A stretch of 64,000 nucleotides of DNA, taken from the NCBI GenBank assembly GCA_963760405.1, contig CAVXCV010000011.1, positions 151,829-215,828 of the forward strand, given 5' to 3'. A program made the position numbers and the translations under genes. Positions 1 to 9,720 of this stretch are shown here, piece after piece. Positions within the stretch are counted from its first letter, which is position 1. Each line of letters opens with the position of its first letter. The notes beneath the pieces were generated by a model. That model made no database searches. It was not told where the DNA came from and saw nothing but the letters and a program-made list of their open reading frames with translations. Source of the DNA: RYN-230 sp963760405. GTDB lineage: Bacteria; Actinomycetota; Actinomycetes; Streptosporangiales; Streptosporangiaceae.

Positions 1-30
1 TGTTCTCGCCGGGCTGGGAGTGCTGCTTTT

Positions 31-930
31 AGAGGTCCTAACAAAGTGTGAGATCGCGTAGCCGGCGCCAGCAGATGATGGCGCAGGCGAGGCTGAGGAA
101 GGCCTCGTGGATGTCGTCGCGGATCTCCCAGCGGATCCGCAGCCGCCGGAACCAGTGCAACAGCGCGATGGACTGCTCCACGACCCAGCGGTAGGTGCCC
201 AGCCCGGAGCCGTGCGCGGTGCCGCGGCGGGCGATCACGGGCGTGATGCCCTTCTCCCGCACCTGGGCGCGGTACTTGTCATGGTCATAGCCGCGGTCGG
301 CATAGATCTTCTCCGGGCGCCGGCGCGGCCGCCCGCGGCGGCCGCGGACCGGAGGGATGGCCTCGATGAGGGGCATGAGCTGGGTGACGTCGTTGCGGTT
401 GCCGCCGGTCAGCGAGACTGCCAGCGGGATGCCGTGCGCCTCGGTGATCACATGGTGCCCGGAGCCCGGCCGGGCACGATCGACCGGGCTCGGGCCCGTT
501 TTTGGGCCACCCTTCACCGCCCGCACATGGGAACTGTCGATCACCGCGCGCGACCAGTCCAGCGCCCCGGCAGCATTCAGCTCGGCCAGCAGCGCCTCAT
601 GCAGCTGCTGCCACACTCCGGCTTCCTGCCAGTCGCGCAGCCGCCACCGCCAGCAGGTCATGCCCGACCCGAAGCCCAGCTCCTGGGGCAGGAACTCCCA
701 CGGGATCCCCGTGTACAGGACAAACAGGATCCCGGACAGGACCTTCCGGTCGTCCAGCCGCTTGCGGCCAGGATGGTCAGCGCGGCGCGGCACCACCGGC
801 AACAGCGGCTCGATCCGCTCCCATAACTCGTCCGGCACGACCCACGGCGGCTGCTCACCCTTCCTCACAGGCGTGCTCAACCACCACACCCCCACCGATA
901 TTCCCACCAGTCAATTCTGTTAGCGGTTCT
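31..930. mobile_element. IS5-family insertion sequence
   Basis: An element bounded by imperfect inverted ends. The left end (31-48) and the right end (912-930, read on the other strand) share AGA, a four-base gap, then CTAACA. It carries one transposase gene on the minus strand. The right end directly abuts the next insertion sequence, so no target duplication can be read on that side. The exact outer boundary is an inference from the inverted ends. Confidence 0.7.
38..907 (-). CDS. IS5-family DDE transposase
   Basis: Transposase expected to cut and paste its own element. The N-terminal part (about residues 22-90, DELWERIEPLLP onward) is the DNA-binding/dimerisation domain typical of IS5-group enzymes. 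The catalytic triad is visible as Asp124 (VIDSSHV), Asp204 (YADRGYD) and Glu244 (RWVVEQS). At 289 residues it is full length for the group with no internal stop, so the element may still be active. The start is uncertain: the ATG-proximal 20 residues are poorly conserved in style, and a later start near PPWVVPDELW is possible. The reading frame ends inside the left inverted end, as is common in compact insertion sequences. Confidence 0.9.
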   Translation of the reverse strand: MGISVGVWWLSTPVRKGEQPPWVVPDELWERIEPLLPVVPRRADHPGRKRLDDRKVLSGILFVLYTGIPWEFLPQELGFGSGMTCWRWRLRDWQEAGVWQQLHEALLAELNAAGALDWSRAVIDSSHVRAVKGGPKTGPSPVDRARPGSGHHVITEAHGIPLAVSLTGGNRNDVTQLMPLIEAIPPVRGRRGRPRRRPEKIYADRGYDHDKYRAQVREKGITPVIARRGTAHGSGLGTYRWVVEQSIALLHWFRRLRIRWEIRDDIHEAFLSLACAIICWRRLRDLTLC

Positions 931-2700
931 AAGGGCTCGCCGAAAAACAACCCGTGGGTTCCGGAAGTGGAGCACGATGGTGTGCTATGGCCATCATCGA
1001 CGAGGCCGAAGCGCTCCTTGCCGCGAAGTTCGCAGCGCTCTTCCCGCACCTGGACGAGCGGCAGCGTCGTCTGGTCGCCGGCGCGGAGGCCCGGTCTCTG
1101 GGCCACGGCGGGATCCGGGTGGTGGCCCGGGCGGCGGGGATGCGGGAGGGCACGGTGTCGGACGGGGCCGCGGAGCTGGAGTCCGGTGCGGCGCCGCTGG
1201 GCCGGATCCGGCGCCCGGGCGGGGGCCGCAAGAAGCTGACTGAGCTGGACCCGGCGCTGCTGCCGGCTCTGCTGGCGCTGGTCGAGCCGCAGGAGCGCGG
1301 CGATCCGATGTCGCCGTTGCGCTGGACGGCCAAGTCCACGCGTGCCCTGGCCGCCGAGCTGACCCGGCAGGGCCACGTGATAGGCGCTGATACGGTCGCC
1401 GAGTTGCTGGGTATGGAGGGCTTCAGCCTTCAGGGCAATGCCAAGACCTTGGAGGGCATGCAGCATCCCGACCGGGACGCCCAGTTCCGGTATCTGGCCG
1501 GGCAGGTGACAGAACATCGGGATGCTGGGCAGCCGGTGGTCAGCATGGATGCGAAGAAGAAGGAGCTGGTCGGCCAGTTCAAGAACGCCGGGCGGGAGTG
1601 GGCGCGGGCCGGGGCGGCGGTCCGGGTGGACTGCCACGACTTTCCCGGCGACGCCGTCGGCAAGGCCCTGCCCTACGGGATCTACGATGTGGCGGCCGGC
1701 ACCGGCTGGGTGAACGTCGGCACCGGCCATGACACCGCCGCGTTCGCGGTGGAATCGCTGCGCCGCTGGTGGAATGAGCCGGCCGGGCTGCCTACCCGCG
1801 GGCTACCCGGCTGCTGACCACCGTGGACGCGGGCGGCCCGGACGGGTACCGCACCCGGACGTGGAAGACGTACCTGGCCGCGCTGGCAGACGAGACAGGC
1901 CTGGATATCACGGTGTGTCATTTTCCGCCCGGTACCTCGAAGTGGAACACGATCGAGCACCGGCTGTTTTCCCACATCACCATGAACTGGCGCGGCAGGC
2001 CCCTGACCAGCCACGAAGTCGTCGTCGCGAGCATCGCCGCGACCACCACGGGTACCGGCCTGGCCGTCCATGCAGAGCTGGACACCGGCTCGTACCCCAC
2101 CGGCGTCCAGGTCAGTGATGAGGCGATCGCCGCCCTGCCGGTCAGCCGCCATCACTTCCACGGCGACTGGAACTACACCCTGCACCCCGCACCGGCCGGT
2201 GACACGGCACCCGCCCCGGGCACCGGGCACGCATCCCTGGCCGGCCGGCCACAGCACCCGCCGCCGGGCGCCCTGCGCGACCCTGAGCTGACCGGCATGA
2301 CCCGCCGGCAGCTCGGCGGCATGATCCGCACCCTGACACCCGTGCTGGCAGCGCAGCGCGAGCAGACCCTGCACACGCGCCGCGGCGGACGGCCCAGCCA
2401 GACCCCCGGCACCGGCGCCAAAGCCAGGCTCACGCCCGCCGAACGGATCCTGGTCACCGTGCTCTACCTGCGTAAACTCGCCACCCAGGAACTTCTCGGC
2501 GACCTGTTCGGCGTCACCGCCATGACCGTCAGCCGTGCGATCCGGGAAGTGCGCCCACTGCTGCACGCACATGGCTACGACATCACCGCCTCCACGGCCC
2601 GCTTCCGCGTACCGGCAGACATCACAGCATTCCTCGCCCACGAGACCATCGACCCCCGCGACGAGATCAAATCAGCGCGTTAATAATCTGCAGGCCCTTA
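930..2700. mobile_element. ISAzo13-family insertion sequence
   Basis: The element starts immediately after the IS5 right end. Ends read TA-AGGGC on the left (930-936) and GCCCT-TA on the right (2694-2700). This gives a short inverted repeat flanked by TA at both sides, consistent with TA-targeted insertion. It contains a single transposase gene that is frame-broken. It sits on the front of the DUF3068 gene at 2701. Confidence 0.65.
987..2683 (+). pseudogene. ISAzo13-family transposase, frameshifted
   Basis: The N-terminal part (987-about 1790) has the helix-turn-helix and first catalytic region, including VSMDAKKKELVGQFKN. The second part (from about 1793) carries GGPDGYRTRTWK, CHFPPGTSKWNTIEHRLF and HFHGDWNYTL, hallmarks of the family. 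The two parts lie in different frames. The break is near 1790, after WWNEPAGL, where the expected continuation YPRATRLLTTVDAGG is one frame away. The product is longer than I expect at the C-terminus: after DWNYTL it continues about 150 residues with a second helix-turn-helix-like stretch (TPAERILVTVLYLRKLATQE). Programmed frameshifting is not typical for this family, so the copy is probably dead unless the indel is a sequence error. Confidence 0.8.
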
Positions 2701-3624
2701 GTGGCAGCCGTGCTGCTGCGCACGTATGTACCGGGCCAGGTGATCAGATACCCGCTCAGCGAGCACCTCACGACCCAGCTGGTGGGCCATGGGGTCTCCT
2801 ACTTCAGCCCCAGCAAGTTCAGGCCGGTCACCGGCGTCACGATGCTGGTCACCAGCACGGTCACGGGTGATGCCAAGGCGGGTACGTCCACCACGGCGGT
2901 ATGGAACTCGTCCACTCACCTCTACGACGAGACCAACCACGCGACGTTCGTGGACAGCACCCGCCGCGTCGCCTTCGACCGGCGGACCGCCCAGCTGGTC
3001 ATGTGCTGCGGGGCCAGCGTCAACGGCAACACCGCGGTCCGCCAGTCCGGCCTGGTGGGGTTCCTCTGGCCGCTGGGCACCCAGCGGCACGCCTACCAGG
3101 TCTTCGACTCGGCCATGGACCGGGCCCACCTGGCCAGCTACGAGGGAACGACCTCGATCGACGGGATCACCGTTTACCGCTTCGTGGAGCAGGTGCCAAC
3201 TACCCAGATCGGGAAGGAGACGGTGCCCCCCGCGCTGGCGGGCCTGAAGGGCTCCTCGCTGGTGAGCCTCCCGGTGACCTACACCGCGACCAATACCTTC
3301 TGGGTGGACCCGGTCACGGGAGCGCAGCTCAATGAGATCGAGAACGAGCACCTGGTCCTGACCGACGACAGCGGCAGGCCGCGCGCACTACTGCTGAACG
3401 CGTCGCTGACCGACACGCCGCAGAGCCTGCAGAAGGTCGTGCAGCTCGACCGGAACGGGCGGAACGAGCTGGAACTGGTGACGGTCATCGCGCCGGTGGC
3501 GGCCGGCCTGCTCGGCCTCGCGGCGCTGGCCGGAGGAGTCCGGCTGGCCCGGCGGCGGCGCGATAACGAGCCCGGCCACGAGGATGTCCGGGCCGCCGGG
3601 CCGGTCACCGATCCTGCCGTCTAG
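2701..3624 (+). pseudogene. DUF3068 (PorA-family) membrane protein, N-terminus lost
   Basis: Remnant of an actinobacterial DUF3068/PorA-like envelope protein. The body is extracellular in type, and a C-terminal membrane helix is present (VTVIAPVAAGLLGLAALAGG) followed by a basic cytoplasmic tail (RLARRRRD). Family members normally begin with a membrane helix ending near LLRFYVAP. Here only LLRTYVPGQVI remains, directly at the ISAzo13 end. The insertion therefore removed the signal/anchor helix and the promoter. The GTG at 2701 is simply the first in-frame start after the element. A shortened protein could be made only if the element drives transcription. Confidence 0.7.
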
Positions 3625-3712
3625 CGAGCGCGGTCCCCGCCCAGCCGCGGTCCCTGCCCAGTGGCGGTCCTGCCGGCGGCGGTCCCTGCGCGGCGGCGGT
3701 CAGCGCAGCAGC
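3625..3712. repeat. degenerate 15-18 bp tandem repeat
   Basis: The gap between the DUF3068 remnant and kstR is filled by four to five imperfect copies of a unit like GCGGTCCCTGCCCAG. It has no coding potential that I recognise. It belongs to the same class of short repeats seen at many junctions in this window. Confidence 0.6.
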
Positions 3713-4317
3713 AGCCGGGCGGCAAGCTCCAGGTGGTTGCTGACGTCGTTGGCTGACGCGCGCCGCGTCACCCAGGCGACCAGGTTGGACAGCCAGACGT
3801 CGCCGATGATGCGGGCGATGGCTATCTCGTCGGCGGTCGGATCGCCCTCGTGCATGGCCCGGGTGAGGGTCCGCTCCATCAGCCGGGCCACGGTGTTGAC
3901 CTCGGCGGCCGCGCTCGGGTCGGCGAACATGAAGGCGCGGGTCATCGCTTCGGCCAGCAACGGGTCACGCTGCATGGACTGGGTTATCCGGCCCAGCACG
4001 AAAATCATCCGCTCGTACGGCGTGTCACCGGGTATCGCGGTCCTGGCCAGCTTTTCCTGCGTTCGCTCGAACTCCCGGGCCAGCCCGGACACCAGCAGGT
4101 GGATCTTGGACGGGAAGTACCGGTACAGGGTGCCGAGCGCCACGTTGGCCTGTTCGGCCACCGCCCGCATCTGCACGGCCTCGTAGCCGCCCTTGGACGC
4201 CAGCGCCAGCGTGGCATCCAGAATCCGCTTCCTGCGGTCGCGCTGCGCCACCGACGTGAACTCGCCATCGCCAGCGGTGCCGGACGCGGCGATGATACCT
4301 GTTCTCGGCGACGCCAT
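3700..4317 (-). CDS. kstR: TetR-family repressor KstR (steroid catabolism)
   Basis: Homologue of KstR, the TetR repressor of cholesterol catabolism, which releases DNA on binding steroid acyl-CoA intermediates. The helix-turn-helix lies at about residues 28-72 (RKRILDATLALASKGGYEAV, then VALGTLYRYFPSK), nearly identical in pattern to M. tuberculosis KstR. The ligand domain keeps LLAEAMTRAFMFAD and the family's end WVTRRASANDV. Length (205) fits. ATG 4317 follows GAGGGG at a suitable distance. It is divergent from fadE34, the same arrangement as Rv3574/Rv3573c, with a perfect KstR palindrome between them, suggesting autoregulation. No defect is visible. Confidence 0.95.
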   Translation of the reverse strand: MASPRTGIIAASGTAGDGEFTSVAQRDRRKRILDATLALASKGGYEAVQMRAVAEQANVALGTLYRYFPSKIHLLVSGLAREFERTQEKLARTAIPGDTPYERMIFVLGRITQSMQRDPLLAEAMTRAFMFADPSAAAEVNTVARLMERTLTRAMHEGDPTADEIAIARIIGDVWLSNLVAWVTRRASANDVSNHLELAARLLLR

Positions 4318-4466
4318 CCGTTACCCCTCGTCTCGCACAGCGCCGGCCGGGTGCCACGACGGACCCGCAGTCCTGGTCCGCGGTGTTGCTGGCCCGATCC
4401 CGCGCTGTGATCAGGGTAGCAATGCCGGCGGCCCGCCGCCGCCGCCCCGCCCTGGCTGCTGGCTAC

Positions 4467-4480
4467 TATAACGTGTTCTA
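4467..4480. promoter_or_regulatory. KstR operator, kstR/fadE34
   Basis: TATAACGTGTTCTA fits the KstR consensus TnnAACnnGTTnnA at every fixed base. It lies about 35 bp before the fadE34 start and 150 bp before kstR, so it likely controls fadE34 and kstR itself. Confidence 0.9.
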
Positions 4481-4512
4481 ATTCTGTCAGTCGTGGTGAA
4501 GGGGAGGTGCCG

Positions 4513-6729
4513 GTGCCGGTCGCTGTCACCGAAGAGCAGCTGGCCTTGCAGGCGTCGATTCGTGACTGGGCGCAGCGGGCCGGCCCGCTCGCCCTCGTCC
4601 GCGGGCTGGAGCCCGATGCTGGCCCGGTACCGGCTGAGGCCAGTGCGTGCTGGGCCGGCCTGGCCAGCTTGGGCGTGTTCTCGATGGCGCTGCCGCCGGC
4701 AGCGGGCGGGGCGGGCGGCACCATCGCTGACCTGGCCGCCGCGCTGGAGCAGCTCACCCTGGCGCTGGTTCCCGGGCCGGTGCTGCCCACCATGCTGGCC
4801 GGCCTGGTGCTCGCGGCCCAGGCCGGCCAGCCCACGGTGCAGGCGCTGCTTCCGGCCCTGGCCGCGGGTGAGCTGCCGATGGCCGTCGGCCTGGACACCG
4901 ACTCGCTGACCGGAGCCTGGCAGGCGGACGGGTCCCTCCTGGTGACGGGCGAGATCGGCCCGGTCCTGGGCGGCGGCGCCAGCGTCCAGCTGCTCGCCGG
5001 GGCCATGGTGGACGGGAGCGAGGTGTGGTTCTGTGTCCCGGCCCGGCATCCCGGTCTCACGGTGACGGACCGCAGGCCGGTCGACTTCTCCCGGCCGCTG
5101 GCCACCATCCGGTTCGCCGGTGCGGCCATCGGCCCGGGCCAGATCGTGGCCGGCCTGGGCCTGGCCCGGGTGCGCGACCTGGCCGCGACCCTGTACGCGG
5201 TCGAAGCGTCCGCGGTGGCTGGCTGGTGCTCAGCGACAGCCGCCGGGTACGCCTGCACCCGGCACCAGTTCGGCCGGCCGATCGGCGCCTTCCAGGCGGT
5301 CCAGCATCTCTGTGCCGGCCTGCTCTGCCGGGCCGAACGTGCGGCCGCGGTGGCGTGGGATGCGGCGCGGGTGGCGGATGAGGTGCCGGCCGAGCATCCG
5401 CTGGCCGCCGCGGCCGCGGCGGCCATCGCACTGGACGCCGCGGTCGACAACGCCAAGGACTGCATCCAGGTGCTCGGCGGGATCGGCTTCACCTGGGAGC
5501 ATGACGCCCACCTGTTTCTGCGCCGTGCGCTGGCGCTGCGGCAGCTTCTCGGCGGCAGCGCCGGGTGGCGCGTGCGGACGGCCGGCCTTGCCCTGGCGGG
5601 GGCCCGCCGCCGGGTGGCCCTGACCACAGGCGGTGCGGGTAGCGGGCCGGTGGCGCAGGCCGCGAGGGCGGTGGCGGCGGCCGCCGCTGCCCTGCCGCCT
5701 AGCGACCGCCGGGCGGCACTCGCCGATGCCGGGTACGTGGCCCCGCACTGGCCACCGCCCTACGGGCTGGGAGCCTCGCCCGGCGACGTGCTCATCATCG
5801 ACGAGGAGCTGGCCCGGGCCGGGCTGGCCCGGCCCGATCTGGTGATCGGCGGCTGGGCAGGCCTGGCGGTGGTCCAGCACGGCTCACCGGCCCAGCAGGA
5901 ACGGTTCGCCGGCCCCACCCTGCGCGGCGAGATCACCTGGTGCCAGCTGTTCAGCGAGCCCGGCGCGGGCTCCGACCTCGCCTCGCTGCGGACCCGGGCA
6001 GAGCGGGTGCAAGGCGGCGGGGGGTGGCGGCTGACCGGGCAGAAGGTGTGGACCTCCCTCGCCCATGAGGCCGGCTGGGCCATCTGCCTGGCCCGCACCG
6101 ACCGGGCCGCTCCCAAGCACCGCGGGCTCACCTTCTTCCTGGTGGACATGCACAGCGACGGCATCGGGATCCGGCCCCTGCGCGAGATCACCGGCCGCGC
6201 GGTGTTCAACGAGGTCTTCCTGGATGACGTGTTCGTGCCCGACGGCTGCGTGCTGGGGACGTGCGGAGACGGCTGGCGGATCGCCCGGAGCACGCTGGCG
6301 GCCGAACGGGTCGCCATGGGCCGGGGCTCGGCGCTCGGTGACGAGGTGGAGGGCCTGATCGCGATGATCCGGTCGGCTGGGCTGGCCACCGACCCGGCAG
6401 TGCTGGAACAGGCCGGAGCGCTGATCGCCGACGGCCTGGCCGGCTCGCTGCTGGACCTGCGGTCCGCGCTGGCCCGGCTGAGCGGGGCGGACGCGGATCA
6501 CCTGGCGGCCGTGCGCAAGCTGCACGGTGTCGCCCATCGGCAGGCGGTGGCCGAGGCCGCGCTGGTGCTGTGCGGCCCGGGGGGCGCGGCGGCCGATGGG
6601 GCCGCCGCGGACCCGGTACACGAGTTCCTGCTCACCAGGTGCCTGAGCATCGCGGGCGGCACGACCCAGATCCTGCTGTCGGTAGTGGCCGAGCGGGTGC
6701 TCGGCCTGCCCCGGGAGGAGATGCGCTGA
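4513..6729 (+). CDS. fadE34: two-domain acyl-CoA dehydrogenase FadE34 (ChsE3)
   Basis: A fused double acyl-CoA dehydrogenase that in M. tuberculosis dehydrogenates C24 steroid-CoA side chains. Half one (about residues 1-370) includes GRPIGAFQAVQH and the helix pair ending LGGIGFTWEHD. Half two (about 375-738) has the flavin-site signatures SEPGAGSDLASLRTRA and GQKVWTSLAHEA and ends GGTTQILLSVVAERVLGLPR. The length of 738 compares with about 711 in M. tuberculosis. GTG 4513 is preferred because GGAGG at 4502-4506 is 6 bp upstream; GTG 4507 touches the ribosome site. It is the first gene of a likely operon running to ltp2. Confidence 0.92.
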   Translation: MPVAVTEEQLALQASIRDWAQRAGPLALVRGLEPDAGPVPAEASACWAGLASLGVFSMALPPAAGGAGGTIADLAAALEQLTLALVPGPVLPTMLAGLVLAAQAGQPTVQALLPALAAGELPMAVGLDTDSLTGAWQADGSLLVTGEIGPVLGGGASVQLLAGAMVDGSEVWFCVPARHPGLTVTDRRPVDFSRPLATIRFAGAAIGPGQIVAGLGLARVRDLAATLYAVEASAVAGWCSATAAGYACTRHQFGRPIGAFQAVQHLCAGLLCRAERAAAVAWDAARVADEVPAEHPLAAAAAAAIALDAAVDNAKDCIQVLGGIGFTWEHDAHLFLRRALALRQLLGGSAGWRVRTAGLALAGARRRVALTTGGAGSGPVAQAARAVAAAAAALPPSDRRAALADAGYVAPHWPPPYGLGASPGDVLIIDEELARAGLARPDLVIGGWAGLAVVQHGSPAQQERFAGPTLRGEITWCQLFSEPGAGSDLASLRTRAERVQGGGGWRLTGQKVWTSLAHEAGWAICLARTDRAAPKHRGLTFFLVDMHSDGIGIRPLREITGRAVFNEVFLDDVFVPDGCVLGTCGDGWRIARSTLAAERVAMGRGSALGDEVEGLIAMIRSAGLATDPAVLEQAGALIADGLAGSLLDLRSALARLSGADADHLAAVRKLHGVAHRQAVAEAALVLCGPGGAAADGAAADPVHEFLLTRCLSIAGGTTQILLSVVAERVLGLPREEMR

Positions 6730-7848
6730 GTGGACTTCAGCTACGGCGAGACTCAGCAGGAGGTCGGCCGCCTGGCCGCCCGGGTGCTGCGGGGACCGCG
6801 CCCGGCCGCCGTTGCCGCCCATCCGGGGGTGGCGGCCGCCGCCGGGCTGGACGGCGGATACGACGGGGCACTCTGGAAGGAACTCGCCCGGACCGGGCTG
6901 CTGTCCCTGGCGCTGCCCGAGTGGCTGGAGGGGGACGGGCTCGGGGTCGCCGAGGCCGCGGTCCTGCTGACCGAGACCGGCAGGCAGGGCGCGGCGGTGC
7001 CGGCCCTGGCCACCGTGATGACCGGCGTGCTGCCGGTCACCCGCTGGGCGGATCGCGGCTTGCAGGAGGCCGTGCTGGCGGGCGTGGCCACGGGCGCCAC
7101 CGTGCTCACCGCCGCTGTGCGCGAGCCCTCGCGGCCCTGGCCCGCGGTCCCGGCCACCACGGCCTGGCTGGCGGATGACGGCGGGACCGTTTCCGGGGTG
7201 AAGATCGGCGTGCCGTACTGCGCGGAGGCCCGCTGGGTGCTGGTCCCGGCCACCGTCGCCGGGGGCGGCGGTACCGCGGTGGTGGTGGTCAGCCCGGATT
7301 CCGGCGGGGTGACCACGGTACGCACGCGCAGTTCCGGTGGCGAGCCTGAGTACACGCTGCGGCTGACCGGGGCGCCCATCGCCGGCGTCCTCGGCGGGGC
7401 GGCGGACGGGCGGGCCGCCAGCGACCTGTACCAGCTCGCCGTAGCCGGCGCGTGCTGCCTGGCTGACGGCGCCATGGCCGCCGCGCTCGCGCTGACCACG
7501 GAGCACATCGGGACCCGGAAGCAGTTCGGCCGGCCGCTCGCGGCGTTCCAGGCCGCGGCCCAGCACATCGCCGATGTCTACATCACGGCGCGCACCCTGC
7601 ATCTGGCCACCCTGTCGGCCTGCTGGCGGCTGGACACCGGGCAGGACGCGGGCCCCGACCTCGACGTGGCGGCCTACTGGCTCGCCGAGCACGCGCCCGC
7701 GGCCATGCGCACGTGTCACCACCTGCACGGCGGAACGGGCATGGACGTCAGCTACCCACTGCCCCGCTTCTCCGCCCTGATCAAGGACCTGGCCCGGTAC
7801 GCCGGCGGCACCAGTTACTGCCTGGACCGGCTGGCCACCAGGGTGTGA
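6730..7848 (+). CDS. acyl-CoA dehydrogenase subunit, ChsE2/ChsE1 pair (first gene)
   Basis: Acyl-CoA dehydrogenase of 372 residues, partner of the next gene. In the M. tuberculosis igr operon FadE28 and FadE29 form a heterotetramer (ChsE1-ChsE2) that dehydrogenates 3-oxo-4-pregnene-20-carboxyl-CoA. Position (just before the FadE29-like gene and chsH2) makes this the FadE28-like subunit. Visible signatures are the helix motif RKQFGRPLAAFQAAAQ and HHLHGGTGMDVSYPLPRF. The central flavin-binding beta domain is short, lacking the usual SEPxAGSD signature, which is common in the non-FAD-dominant subunit of these pairs. GTG 6730 follows the fadE34 stop without a gap, so translation is coupled. Confidence 0.85.
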   Translation: MDFSYGETQQEVGRLAARVLRGPRPAAVAAHPGVAAAAGLDGGYDGALWKELARTGLLSLALPEWLEGDGLGVAEAAVLLTETGRQGAAVPALATVMTGVLPVTRWADRGLQEAVLAGVATGATVLTAAVREPSRPWPAVPATTAWLADDGGTVSGVKIGVPYCAEARWVLVPATVAGGGGTAVVVVSPDSGGVTTVRTRSSGGEPEYTLRLTGAPIAGVLGGAADGRAASDLYQLAVAGACCLADGAMAAALALTTEHIGTRKQFGRPLAAFQAAAQHIADVYITARTLHLATLSACWRLDTGQDAGPDLDVAAYWLAEHAPAAMRTCHHLHGGTGMDVSYPLPRFSALIKDLARYAGGTSYCLDRLATRV

Positions 7849-7859
7849 AAGGGACACCG

Positions 7860-9029
7860 ATGTTCATTGATCTCACCAGCAGCCAGCGGGCGCTGCGCGG
7901 CGAGGTGCGCGCCTACTTCGCCAGCCTGCTGTCGCCAGCCGAGCGCGAAGCCATGCTCACTGAGCGGCACGGCCCGGTCTACCGGGATGTGGTCCGGCGG
8001 ATGGGCCGGGACGGCTGGCTGGGCGTGGGCTGGCCGGAGGAATACGGCGGGCGCGGGCTCGGCCAGGTCGAGCAGCAGATCTTCGTGACCGAGGCGGCCC
8101 GGGCCGATATCCCGTTGCCCACGGTCACGCTGCAGACCGTCGGCCCGACTTTGCAGGTGCACGGCACCCGGGAACAGAAGGACTTCTTCCTGCCGAAGAT
8201 CCTGGCCGGCGAGGTGCACTTCGCCATTGGCTACACCGAGCCCGAGGCCGGCACCGACCTGGCCTCGTTGCGGACCAGGGCGGTCCGGGTGAAGGGGGGT
8301 GCGGAGTATGTGGTCAGCGGCCAGAAGATCTTCACCACCGGCGGCCATGATGCCGACTACATCTGGCTGGCCTGCCGCACCGACCCGGATGCCGCCAGGC
8401 ACAAGGGGATCTCCATCCTCATCGTGGACACCCGCGACCCCGGCTATTCCTGGACCCCGATCATCACCCACGACGGAGCGCATCACGTCAACGTGACCTA
8501 CTACGACGGCGTGCGGGTTCCGGTCTCGATGCGGGTGGGGGAGGAGAACGGTGGCTGGCGGCTGGTGACCGAGCAGCTCAATCACGAACGGGTGATGCTG
8601 GGGCCAGCCGGCCGCCTGGCCGCCCTGTACGACCGGGTGCGAGCCTGGGCTGACAGCCAAGCCGGGCCGGACGGCCGCCCGCTGCTGGACCAGCCGGACG
8701 TCCGGCAGGCGCTTGCCCGCACCTACGCCAGCCTGCGCATCAATGAGCTGCTCAACTGGCAGGTCGCGGCGACGGAGCAGGTCGGCATCGCCGACGCCTC
8801 GGCCACCAAGGTCTACGCCTCCGAGCAGATCCAGCAGCTCGGCCAGGAACTGGAGGAGATCGTCGGCCGGCATGGTGACCCGGCTGACCCGGAGACCGCC
8901 GGCCTCAGCCGGTGGCTGGACGTCCAGGCCAAGCGCAACACCGTGCTGACCTTCGGCGGCGGGGTCAACGAGATCCAGCGTGAGCTCATCGCGACCGCAG
9001 GCCTCGGCCTGCCCCGGGTGCCCCGCTGA
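7860..9029 (+). CDS. fadE29: acyl-CoA dehydrogenase FadE29-like (ChsE1/E2 partner)
   Basis: Acyl-CoA dehydrogenase (389 residues) that pairs with the preceding subunit for side-chain dehydrogenation. It contains GWPEEYGGRGLG, the flavin motif YTEPEAGTDLASLRTRA, GQKIFTTGGHDADYIWLACR and the C-terminal LTFGGGVNEIQRELIA. These match the FadE29/FadE26 type found in heterotetrameric steroid dehydrogenases. ATG 7860 is preceded by GAAAGGGA, 12 bp after the previous stop. The sequence is intact. Which subunit carries the catalytic base cannot be decided here. Confidence 0.88.
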   Translation: MFIDLTSSQRALRGEVRAYFASLLSPAEREAMLTERHGPVYRDVVRRMGRDGWLGVGWPEEYGGRGLGQVEQQIFVTEAARADIPLPTVTLQTVGPTLQVHGTREQKDFFLPKILAGEVHFAIGYTEPEAGTDLASLRTRAVRVKGGAEYVVSGQKIFTTGGHDADYIWLACRTDPDAARHKGISILIVDTRDPGYSWTPIITHDGAHHVNVTYYDGVRVPVSMRVGEENGGWRLVTEQLNHERVMLGPAGRLAALYDRVRAWADSQAGPDGRPLLDQPDVRQALARTYASLRINELLNWQVAATEQVGIADASATKVYASEQIQQLGQELEEIVGRHGDPADPETAGLSRWLDVQAKRNTVLTFGGGVNEIQRELIATAGLGLPRVPR

Positions 9030-9046
9030 TCTCAGCCCCGCTGGCC

Positions 9047-9094
9047 GGGTGGCCTGCTTACAGGGTGGCCTGCTGACCGGATGGCCTGCTGACC
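9047..9094. repeat. 16-bp tandem repeat, three copies
   Basis: Three near-identical copies of a unit like GGGTGGCCTGCTGACC fill the gap between the fadE29-like gene and chsH2, ending just before the chsH2 ribosome site (AGAGGAGAAGGG). Confidence 0.8.
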
Positions 9095-9720
9095 AGAGGA
9101 GAAGGGACAGATGACCGCTACCGAGGCCGCGCCTGACCTGCCCGGCACGATCCGGGAGGCAGCCCAGCGGGTCGCGGCCGCCGGTGAGAGCAGCGCCCGG
9201 CCGGGCCGCGACCCGGTGAACCTGCCGATGATCCGCAACTGGATCGAGGCGATCGGCGATGCCAGCCCGGTGTACACCGACCCGGACTTCGCGGCAGGTT
9301 CCGTGCACGGCGGCCTGGTGGCGCCGCCCGCGATGATCCAGGTCTGGACGATGCCCGGGCTGCACCGGGGCCGCAACGATGACGACCCGCTCGGCCTGAT
9401 GACGCGGGCGCTGGATGAAGCCGGGTACACCTCGGTCGTCGCCACCAACTGTGACCAGGCCTACCACCGCTATCTACGGCACGGGGAGCAGGTGAGCGTG
9501 CGGGCCAGCCTGCTGGACGTGACCGGGCCCAAACGCACCGCGCTAGGCGAGGGCTGGTTCGTGACCACCCGCTCCACCTGGTATGCGGCCGGTGAGGCGG
9601 TCGCGACCATGGACTTCCGGATCCTGAAGTTCCGGCCGCACAGCCCGCCCGGCGGGACTGGCGGTGGCACGGCGGGCGACAGCGCGGCCGGCGGTGGCAG
9701 GCGGCCGGCGGTGGCACGGC

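Noticed and set aside
31..3624. Prophage or integrative element at the left edge
   Set aside because: Only two simple transposases are present; no integrase, tRNA attachment site, capsid or conjugation gene is seen.
4005..5627. 540-codon minus-strand open frame over kstR and fadE34
   Set aside because: Its composition is typical of antisense GC-rich DNA, and it overlaps two conserved genes and the KstR operator.
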